DNA of 6,761 nucleotides from the NCBI GenBank assembly GCA_003542955.1, contig DPJP01000242.1:32748-39508 (forward strand), read 5' to 3'. This stretch comes from Armatimonadota bacterium. GTDB taxonomy: Bacteria; Armatimonadota; Zipacnadia; Zipacnadales; UBA11051. Position numbers and translations under genes: made by a program. The number at the start of each line of letters is the position of its first letter. Within the stretch, counting starts at the first letter, position 1. This document shows, piece after piece, positions 1-6,131 of this stretch. Under the pieces are notes generated by a model that had not been told where the DNA came from, did no database searches, and was given only the letters and a program-made list of their open reading frames with translations.

Positions 1-2617
1 CCCCCGTCGGCTGCCAGGCGGCCTCACACGAGAACATCCGACTGACCAGCTTAGAGCGCTCCACCGAGCGGAGCACGTAGAAGGCAGGCTGCGCGGGATC
101 GGCAGTGGTATCCGCGAACTCCGTGCCCTCGATCGGCTCGGGGGTAAGAAGCCGGTAGTCCCGCCCGCTGTGGCCGCTGCGGTAGACGAGGTAGCCTGTG
201 ATCTCGGCGCTCCACTTCGGCCTCTCCCAGCGCACGAGCAGCCCGTTCGGCGCCCGCGCCACCCGCACGTCGACGGGCGTCTGGGGGTAGTTGGTAATCG
301 CCCAGTACAGGTCGCGGTAGCCGAGCATATCCGAGCTGTAGACCATCTTGGTGACATCCGGGCTCATGCTGACGAAGACGATGCTGCCGTAGTAGCCGGT
401 GAACCTGTTCTGCGCATAGGCCACCGGAACCACGGTTCGGGTGTCGGGATAGATCATGGTGACCAGCGACTCGTCGCTGACATCGCCGCTGACTGCGATC
501 TCGTCCTGGTAGAGGAACGCCATGTGGCCGTCGCCCCCCAGCCCGCCGATGAGTACCTTCGGCGCGTCGCGGCTCGGGCGGTAGGCCAGACCCTCCCTGA
601 AGTAGCCGACCTGTTTGCCGCCGGGCGAGGTCGCGCCATGGCTCGGCGCATCGGCAGGGTCGCCGGTGGGGGTGTACTCACCTGTGTCGAGGTCGTAGTA
701 CCAGCCCTGGGGGACGTTGTGCTCGGAGAGGTTGGGCAGATGGTTCATGCCGTAATACAGAGTGTGCTCGTCCTTGAAACCGGCCGAGTAGAGCCAGTCC
801 TTGTCCTTGTAGGCTTCCTCGCTCTGGGTCTTCGTCGGGATGTCACGGTAGGTCCCGGTGTTCAGGTCCCACACGCGCAACACGGCGTCCTTCCCGAACT
901 GCCAGGCGTACTGGAGCACCTTCCGCGCTTGCGGCGAGAAGCTGATCCAGTTGCGGCCCGGGAACTTCTTGTCCTCCGGCAACTCGAAGAGCGTCGTCTT
1001 CTCGCCGGTGGCCGGGTCATACTCGTAGACGCCTGTGTACGGCAGCGAGTAGACATTGTGCCCTGTCGGAGCGAAATCCATCGGCGCGGAGACGCTCCTC
1101 TGCGAGATCACACGCGTCGCGTCCGCATTCAGGAAAGCCGTGGCGTTCGTCCACGGCCGGAAGTATGAGGTGAAGGCGAAGAACATCCCATCCGCGGTCC
1201 ACGACTTGTGCCCCGTCCCCAGCAGGCGATCAAGGTGGATGAAGTGGGTGACCTTCCAGATCTCGGCGCCCGTGCCCTGGTCGCGATAGATGACGCGCGA
1301 GGAGTCATAGGAGTCATCCTCCCCGCGGTTGAGCCGCGCCAGCGGCTTCACACCGAAGTTCGACTCGGCCAGCGACTTGAGCCCATGGTAACGCGGGATC
1401 GGGGTGTAGGAGAGCGGCGCGCCCGTCACGACCTCGGCCAGCCGCGCCTCGGCAATCAGGTACTCGCCCAGCGTTCCGCCTGGCAGCCAGAGATAGAAGA
1501 AGGCGAGGTTCTCGTTGCCGTTCGAGTCCTTGCCGACCGTGAACTCGTGCGAGACCTCCGTGAACTCCACCCACCCACCTGCCGGCGGCGTGAAACACGG
1601 CGTGTTGTGCTGCAGCCACGGCCTGCTGTTGCATGTGACATTGAGCGGGTGCTCCCCCCGGACCTTGAGCGAGAGGCGGTAGGTATGGTCGGGACGCAAC
1701 GGGACTCTGCAGAACAGCCTCGGGTTCTGCCCGGCAGCAGCCTGCAGGCGCGTCACTCTGATTGCAGCCGGGACGCCCGGCTCCGGGTCGGTGACTACCT
1801 CGAAGGCGCCGGCAATGGCGCCGTCCGGCCCGGCGGGGTTCTCGAGCGTCCATGTGCCACGAGGACGATCGCGACCGACCCACGCTGCGAGGTCGGCGTC
1901 GGCGATGAGGTTCTCCTGCCCGATCAGCGCGGCGCGCCATCCGGAGTCGTCGGTGAAGCCGCGGCCCGGCAGCTCATTCCATGAGGTGAACTGGTTCGCG
2001 GTTGCGGCGCCGTCGTGTGTGATCACGCGCCGGCAAATCTTCAAGAACACGTGCTCCCCCTGCTGAGGCAGCAGCTTCCAGGCCCAGACCTCGGCCAATG
2101 GAATGGACAGCTCCGCGGTCCACTGCGCGTCACCTGTCTCCGCGGCCGACACACACCCCGGCGCGTTCCACTCGAGCGGCTGAGTGCCCTCGGGCGCGGG
2201 ATATGCCAGGTCGGCCAGGGCGCCATTGGGGTTCACCAGGAACTGGAAAAAGCGTCCCGCGCCGGGGTTGATGAATACCTCGACTGCGTCGTCTTCCCAG
2301 ACCGCCGAGTCTCGTTCCGTCTGCGCGGCCTTGAGCCCAGCCATGTCGGGGTCGAGACATGTGACCCCGAAGATGAGGTGATCGCCACACACAACGGCCT
2401 GCACTTGCGTCTGCACGGGTGCGACGGACTTCGTCCCTGCGAGCAGGAAGGGGCTGAACGGTGTCGCTTGCTGCCAGGCTGCATCCGCAAGGCTGCCGTC
2501 GACCGTCGGCGCCTCGGCCACCACCGGTATGGTCTGCGTTGGGGCGTCAGCCGCCCAACCGGAGCCCACAAGGACTGCAGCGAAGGCGACGGCCAATAGC
2601 CCGTGAGGCAATCTCAT
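1..2617 (-). CDS. Secreted multidomain protein: CBM9-like, jelly-roll, beta-propeller and FnIII-like domains (3' end outside window)
   Basis: This frame is open from ATG at 2617 to the left edge, giving 872 codons and no stop. Third codon positions are almost all G or C, as expected for a real gene here. Residues 1-23 are a signal peptide (MRLPHGLLAVAFAAVLVGSG, then WAA). Residues 30-231 look like a CBM9/DOMON-type sugar-binding domain: PTVDGSLADAAW at the start, then DSAVWEDDAVEVFINPG, then AELSIPLAE. Residues 235-397 resemble a CBM4/9-type jelly roll (ENLIADADLAAW, HTYRLSLKVRGE). Residues 413-776 look like a TolB/WD-like beta-propeller, with blade motifs TADGMFFAFTS, YEYDPATGEKTTLFELP, RVWDLNTGTY, WYYDLDTGEY and MSPDVTKMVYSSD. 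Residues 778-865 are FnIII-like (LLVRWERP, ITGYLVYRS, FYVLRSV). Oligogalacturonate-lyase-type (PL22) propellers are a possible relative, but I cannot see its active site with confidence. The gene follows the beta-helix gene after 40 bases and is probably co-transcribed. A role in binding or degrading polysaccharide outside the cytoplasm is inferred. Confidence 0.88.
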   Translation of the reverse strand, partial: MRLPHGLLAVAFAAVLVGSGWAADAPTQTIPVVAEAPTVDGSLADAAWQQATPFSPFLLAGTKSVAPVQTQVQAVVCGDHLIFGVTCLDPDMAGLKAAQTERDSAVWEDDAVEVFINPGAGRFFQFLVNPNGALADLAYPAPEGTQPLEWNAPGCVSAAETGDAQWTAELSIPLAEVWAWKLLPQQGEHVFLKICRRVITHDGAATANQFTSWNELPGRGFTDDSGWRAALIGQENLIADADLAAWVGRDRPRGTWTLENPAGPDGAIAGAFEVVTDPEPGVPAAIRVTRLQAAAGQNPRLFCRVPLRPDHTYRLSLKVRGEHPLNVTCNSRPWLQHNTPCFTPPAGGWVEFTEVSHEFTVGKDSNGNENLAFFYLWLPGGTLGEYLIAEARLAEVVTGAPLSYTPIPRYHGLKSLAESNFGVKPLARLNRGEDDSYDSSRVIYRDQGTGAEIWKVTHFIHLDRLLGTGHKSWTADGMFFAFTSYFRPWTNATAFLNADATRVISQRSVSAPMDFAPTGHNVYSLPYTGVYEYDPATGEKTTLFELPEDKKFPGRNWISFSPQARKVLQYAWQFGKDAVLRVWDLNTGTYRDIPTKTQSEEAYKDKDWLYSAGFKDEHTLYYGMNHLPNLSEHNVPQGWYYDLDTGEYTPTGDPADAPSHGATSPGGKQVGYFREGLAYRPSRDAPKVLIGGLGGDGHMAFLYQDEIAVSGDVSDESLVTMIYPDTRTVVPVAYAQNRFTGYYGSIVFVSMSPDVTKMVYSSDMLGYRDLYWAITNYPQTPVDVRVARAPNGLLVRWERPKWSAEITGYLVYRSGHSGRDYRLLTPEPIEGTEFADTTADPAQPAFYVLRSVERSKLVSRMFSCEAAWQPTG

Positions 2618-2625
2618 CGGCATTG

Positions 2626-2630
2626 CTCCT
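2626..2630 (-). promoter_or_regulatory. Ribosome binding site of the CBM9/propeller gene
   Basis: AGGAG lies 8 bases before the ATG at 2617, an ideal distance. Two other in-frame ATGs exist: 2623 is only 2 bases from the motif, and 2635 lies upstream of it. The motif therefore decides the start at 2617. Confidence 0.75.
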
Positions 2631-2637
2631 CGCATTG

Positions 2638-2656
2638 ACTCGCCGTAGCCGCGAGT
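2638..2656 (-). other. Small intercistronic hairpin
   Basis: A perfect 6-base inverted repeat, ACTCGC and GCGAGT, encloses a 7-base loop. In the mRNA it begins one base after the TGA of the beta-helix gene and ends 7 bases before the AGGAG of the next gene. There is no T-run after it, so it is not a typical terminator. It could shield the mRNA end or tune translation of the downstream gene, or be chance in GC-rich DNA. Confidence 0.3.
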
Positions 2657-2657
2657 A

Positions 2658-5600
2658 TCAGTCGAAAGCTATGGGGTCAAGCCCGATCGGCCTGCCCGCC
2701 TCGGAGCGTGCGAACGGACCCGCGGGGGCGGGCAGGAAGTCCGTCAGAGTCCACGGCGCGTATGCCTGCCCATCCCACCCCAACTCCACCTTCCGCCACT
2801 CGCTCTCCGTGCCGCCGACGGGCACAAGCGCCCTGGTGACCCGCAGGCCGGGATTCCCGAACAGCGACCCCGTCTCCTGTGACGTCAGCTGCTGCACCTC
2901 ATCCAGGGTGAGTATCCTGGTCCCCGCCGTGCCCTGGACGGCCGCGGCCTCGACGATCCGCCGCTCGTCGCGCCCGACCCTCGTGAAGTAACCGTTGTGG
3001 TCCGAGCGCAGGTTCGCCAGGTCACTGAGGCGGAGGATGGCGACGGAGGTCTTGCCCGGGCCCGAGTCGCAGAACAGGGTGTGGGAGAAGGTTGTGATAC
3101 CGCCCGCGTCCTCGAGGAAGCATGACGCGGCCCGTATCTGGTTGTTGTAGAACACGCAGTGGCGGACCGCCAGGCCTGGACACTCATTGGTCGTCAGACC
3201 CTCGCCCATCGAGAGCGTGAACACCGAGTTCTCGAGCAGCAGGTCGGCGCAGTTGTGGGCGCGGAGCAGCGGACCCGAGTACCCGCGCGTGACCCGACCG
3301 TCGTGCAGGCAGCGCCGGATGGTGTGGTTGGAGCCCTCGGTGATGAGGATGCACCCGTCGCTGTGGCTCTGGTGGTTGAACTCGCGAAAGTGCAGCCCGT
3401 CGAGGACGATGTGGTGCTTGCCGGCGAGCCGGATGGCGATCACCCGTCGGCGGCCGGAGCCGCTCAGCCACACCCTCTCCCCCGGCGCCGCGCGGAACGT
3501 GATGGGCGCATCGCGGTCCCCGGTGGCCTGGACGACAACCTGCTCCTCGTAGGTGCCACCATGGATCAGGACGGTGTCGCCGGCATGGACCTCGCTCCCC
3601 GCATGACCGATCGTCCGCCATGTGTCATCGGCCGAGAGCCCCGTGTTGGCATCGCTCCCGTCCACGGCAACATGGAATGTCTTCGGCGCCGGAGAGGCGG
3701 GAAGCGTCCTGAATGTGCCGGTCACTTCGGGAGCGGCCGGGGGCGTCGCTTCATCCAGGGCGAAGGGGACGAAGACGGTCTCATCGGTTGATGCGGTCGA
3801 GCTGACCCGGTAGTGGTACTCCCGCCCCGGCTCCAGGCCCACCAGCCCGACGGAGTGCCTCGTCTGCCACTCGGAGGGCAGCAGCAGCCGGCTTCCGTAC
3901 TCCGTCGCAGGCCCCCACTCGACGCTCACCCCGTTCGCCCGTTTGCCCGGCGCCTCCCAGAACGACGGGCCAGGCTGCTGGTAAGCCGGCGTGGCGTAGG
4001 TGATCGTCGCGGTGGTGTCGGTGACAGGCCGGATGTCGACGTCTTCGACGATGAGAGGGACCGTGCGAGTGTAGCGTAGGCAGGGGCCGATGGCTTGCGC
4101 CTGTGGTCCCCGCCCGATCAGGGGCGAGCCTGGCAGGAGTGAGTAGTCGCCGTTGTCTGCATCGCACAAGCCCGGGTCTTCGACGATCGAGTGCAGGTCG
4201 CGCCCTGTCCCGGCCTGCCACGCCGCGAGGTCATCGAAGGCCCGGCCATCGAGGGTGACCGGATGCGCCTGCACGGGGTCGTACGCGTTGTAATCAATCC
4301 AGAGCGCCCCGGCTGAGACGCCCTCGTAGCTGATGCCACCCAGGGCATTGCCGGTGACGACATTGGCCATGACGGAGCCGGAGGCTACCTCCCGGAGCCG
4401 GATGCCGTAGCCGCCGTTCCCACGCACCAGGCTGTGCCGAATCTGCAGGTCGCGTGTGCGTTCACCGATGATGCCGTCGCCGGCGCAGTCGAGGACGCAC
4501 AGCCTCTCGAGCAGCAGGTCAGCGCCGTCGGCGGCAATCACGCCGGCCCCCGTGCACGAGCGGATGGTGAACCCGCTGCAGGCAATATGCGAGCGGCCGG
4601 AGAGATCGATGCCCGTCGACACCCCCTGCCCGCCGTCGATGATGACGCGGTCGCGGCCGCGGCGCAGGAATCGGATCGGCTGTTCGGCGGTGCCGGAGCG
4701 GGTCGGCGCCAGGGCTTCGCGGTACTCGCCGGCCAGCACGTACACGGTGTGGCCGGGCTGTGCCGCCTGCGCCGCGTGGGTCAGGGTGCGCCAGGCGGTG
4801 CGGACGGATGTCCCCGCCGCCCCGTCATCGCCCTCCGGCGAGACGAAGAAGACCTGATCGCGGTACGGGAGTGGCCCCGGGTCGCTGCCGTCCGGTCCGG
4901 TTCCCCGCAGACGTGAATCCGACTGCAGACGGAAGTCGCGGTTGGCCGGGTCGGCATAGTCCTGCGCAAGGAGTTCCTCGGGCCTGCCCCCCAGTAGCAC
5001 ATCCCGCTCGCCGCCCTTGCGGTAGAAGTACGACCCGTGGCCGAAGGCCACATTGCCACTCTGCTCCGAATCCGCCGTGAATGCGCCCTTGATCATGATC
5101 CCGGCATTAACGGCTATGTTGCCGACCATGGCAACTTTGCCGTCCCTGCGGGCGAACGGGCCCACGAGAGCCTGGCCGCCGTAGAAGGCGATGTCGTCCT
5201 CACTCGTCAGAGCGTCCCGCATGAAGCCCTCGACGATGTTGTCGCGGAAGGTGACATTGTCAACCGCCCAGGCGAGAATGTTCTTGCCCAGCGGGTAGTG
5301 GTAGGAGCGGTTGGCGAAGCTGTAGCACTGCTCGACTACCGCGTCGCGGCACAGTTGCAGCCAGATGCCGCCGCTGTTGAGGAATGCCGAGCAGCGCCGC
5401 ACGCTGATGCGCTCGGCATACTCTATACACAGCCCGAGCCAGATGTTCGAGCCCGGCCCGCCCGGGGGGTAGTCGCGGACCTGGTAGCCGGTGAAGGACA
5501 GCCCGTCGATGACCACATCGGAGGCCCACTTGTCTTTCGTCCCGTGCAGGAGCAGGCCGTGCTTGCTGGTGACTGAGACGGAGAGCGCGTGGCCGGCGGG

Positions 5601-6110
5601 GTCGCGGGAATCGGTGGTGTGAACGTAGAGGCGCCCGGCCTGCTCGTCCTGGTAGAAGCTCCCGTTGTTGCTCTCGACCTCGGCGATCGAGGGCTGGTAC
5701 TGGTAGACCTTGAGCGTGCTCCGCTCGGCGACTCCCTCGGCCCGCTCGGGGAATGCCGCAGACCACGTGTAGCGCATCCCCGGCTCAGGTCGGAAGTCCG
5801 GGCCGTCGACGTCTCCCCGGAGCACGACCGACCCGGGATAGCGCGCCCGGATGGTGATCGGCGCATCGGGGCGGCCGGACACACGTGTGCCGATCGCCTC
5901 GTTGTACTCGCCGGGGAGGATGGTGAGCACATCGCCCGGCTGCAGGTCGCGGACGCCGCGGCCCACGGTGGCGAAGGGCGTCGTCTCGGTGAGCCCGTCG
6001 GCCGCGTCATCACCGGTGGGCGCCACGAAGTACTCGGTCGCCATCGCGGCGCCGGCCCCGAGAGCAATACAGGCTGACAGCAGTCCCATCACGCGGAACA
6101 CCGTTGTCAT
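2658..6110 (-). CDS. Secreted protein with three right-handed parallel beta-helix units and an FnIII-like domain
   Basis: Complete at 1150 residues, from ATG at 6110 to TGA at 2660-2658. Residues 1-24 form a signal peptide: Arg6, a hydrophobic core, then the AxA site AMA before TEYFV. Three beta-helix units follow. Unit 1 starts at residue 27, unit 2 at 421 and unit 3 at 812, each opening with a 73-residue DUF1565-like segment (YFVAPTGDDAADG, FFVSPEGDDGAAG, FHVAVDGSDANTG). Each then runs into short-coil beta-helix sequence such as VVIDGLSFTGY, HIACSGFTIRSC and HIVLDGLHFREF. Unit 1 contains an insertion, about residues 100-190, with YQDEQAGRLYVHTTD, of a kind seen in some beta-helix glycosidases. 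Units 1 and 2 close with the common DFRL/DYSL...GSP-type end motif. Residues 684-802 form an FnIII-like domain (ITYATP..., GLEPGREYHYRVSS). Parallel beta-helices are used by polysaccharide lyases, glycosidases and adhesins. I could not assign catalytic residues, so substrate and activity are open. It probably acts outside the cytoplasm with the protein encoded just downstream. Confidence 0.93.
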   Translation of the reverse strand: MTTVFRVMGLLSACIALGAGAAMATEYFVAPTGDDAADGLTETTPFATVGRGVRDLQPGDVLTILPGEYNEAIGTRVSGRPDAPITIRARYPGSVVLRGDVDGPDFRPEPGMRYTWSAAFPERAEGVAERSTLKVYQYQPSIAEVESNNGSFYQDEQAGRLYVHTTDSRDPAGHALSVSVTSKHGLLLHGTKDKWASDVVIDGLSFTGYQVRDYPPGGPGSNIWLGLCIEYAERISVRRCSAFLNSGGIWLQLCRDAVVEQCYSFANRSYHYPLGKNILAWAVDNVTFRDNIVEGFMRDALTSEDDIAFYGGQALVGPFARRDGKVAMVGNIAVNAGIMIKGAFTADSEQSGNVAFGHGSYFYRKGGERDVLLGGRPEELLAQDYADPANRDFRLQSDSRLRGTGPDGSDPGPLPYRDQVFFVSPEGDDGAAGTSVRTAWRTLTHAAQAAQPGHTVYVLAGEYREALAPTRSGTAEQPIRFLRRGRDRVIIDGGQGVSTGIDLSGRSHIACSGFTIRSCTGAGVIAADGADLLLERLCVLDCAGDGIIGERTRDLQIRHSLVRGNGGYGIRLREVASGSVMANVVTGNALGGISYEGVSAGALWIDYNAYDPVQAHPVTLDGRAFDDLAAWQAGTGRDLHSIVEDPGLCDADNGDYSLLPGSPLIGRGPQAQAIGPCLRYTRTVPLIVEDVDIRPVTDTTATITYATPAYQQPGPSFWEAPGKRANGVSVEWGPATEYGSRLLLPSEWQTRHSVGLVGLEPGREYHYRVSSTASTDETVFVPFALDEATPPAAPEVTGTFRTLPASPAPKTFHVAVDGSDANTGLSADDTWRTIGHAGSEVHAGDTVLIHGGTYEEQVVVQATGDRDAPITFRAAPGERVWLSGSGRRRVIAIRLAGKHHIVLDGLHFREFNHQSHSDGCILITEGSNHTIRRCLHDGRVTRGYSGPLLRAHNCADLLLENSVFTLSMGEGLTTNECPGLAVRHCVFYNNQIRAASCFLEDAGGITTFSHTLFCDSGPGKTSVAILRLSDLANLRSDHNGYFTRVGRDERRIVEAAAVQGTAGTRILTLDEVQQLTSQETGSLFGNPGLRVTRALVPVGGTESEWRKVELGWDGQAYAPWTLTDFLPAPAGPFARSEAGRPIGLDPIAFD
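3459..3677 (-). repeat. Beta-helix entry segment 3 (DUF1565-like), residues 812-884
   Basis: Third copy of the 73-residue segment, starting 391 residues after the second and directly after the FnIII-like domain. It reads FHVAVDGSDANTG, DTWRTIGHAGSEV, HAGDTVLIHGGTYEE and DAPITFRAAPGERVWLSG. It shares the DAPIT(I/F)RA stretch with copy 1 and the WRT stretch with copy 2. It begins the third helix, which runs to the C-terminus. Confidence 0.8.
3705..4061 (-). other. FnIII-like domain between beta-helices 2 and 3 (residues 684-802)
   Basis: The encoded segment starts VPLIVEDVDIRPVTDTTATI and includes VSVEWGPATEYGS and a late strand GLEPGREYHYRVSS, the hallmark L-x-P-G-x-x-Y-x-x-x-V ending of a fibronectin type III fold. 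It resembles the N-terminal domain of purple-acid-phosphatase-type proteins as well. It ends in an Ala/Pro-rich linker (ATPPAAPEV, LPASPAPK) before helix 3. It is probably a spacer or a binding module. Confidence 0.65.
4632..4850 (-). repeat. Beta-helix entry segment 2 (DUF1565-like), residues 421-493
   Basis: Second copy of the 73-residue segment, starting 394 residues after the first. It reads FFVSPEGDDGAAG, then TAWRTLTHAAQAAQPG, VLAGEYREAL and EQPIRFLRRGRDRVIIDG. His replaces the Asp of the PGD motif found in copy 1, but length and spacing are kept exactly. It marks the start of a second helix about 260 residues long, ending near residue 678. Confidence 0.8.
5814..6032 (-). repeat. Beta-helix entry segment 1 (DUF1565-like), residues 27-99
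   Basis: First of three 73-residue segments that align without gaps. It opens YFVAPTGDDAADG, continues with TPFATVGRGV and LQPGDVLTILPGEY, and ends DAPITIRARYPGSVVLRG. Positions shared by all three copies include Val at segment position 3, Gly 7, Asp 9, Gly 13, Thr 22, Gly 33 and Tyr 43. This G-x-D-x-x-x-G opening with a later GDxxxxxxGxY motif is the usual N-terminal cap and first coils of secreted beta-helix proteins. Confidence 0.8.
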
Positions 6111-6119
6111 CCACGGCCC

Positions 6120-6125
6120 CCTCTC
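6120..6125 (-). promoter_or_regulatory. Ribosome binding site of the triple beta-helix gene
   Basis: GAGAGG lies 9 bases upstream of the ATG at 6110, inside the 21-base gap after the upstream stop codon. It supports the start at 6110 over the in-frame ATG at 6089 (Met8), which has no purine-rich stretch before it. The match to the Shine-Dalgarno consensus is moderate. Confidence 0.55.
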
Positions 6126-6131
6126 GGGCTC

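Noticed and set aside
170..1168. A 332-codon open frame on the plus strand
   Set aside because: It lies wholly opposite the open frame of the propeller gene. Its product is Val/Arg/Ala-rich with no domain pattern, as expected of the antisense of a GC-rich gene, while the minus-strand product shows clear domains.
1208..1984. A 258-codon open frame on the plus strand
   Set aside because: Antisense shadow of the same gene, covering the jelly-roll and the start of the propeller; composition is low-information and no ribosome binding site or domain was seen.
2015..2599. A 194-codon open frame on the plus strand
   Set aside because: Antisense to the CBM9-like domain, whose DSAVWEDDAVEVF motif shows that the minus strand is the coding one.
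2618..2635. Alternative starts at 2635 or 2623 for the propeller gene
   Set aside because: The AGGAG at 2630-2626 would lie inside the gene or only 2 bases from the start; the ATG at 2617 is 8 bases away and begins a clean signal peptide.
2638..2656. Rho-independent terminator after the beta-helix gene
   Set aside because: The stem is only 6 bases and has no T-run, and the next gene begins shortly after it, so termination here is unlikely.
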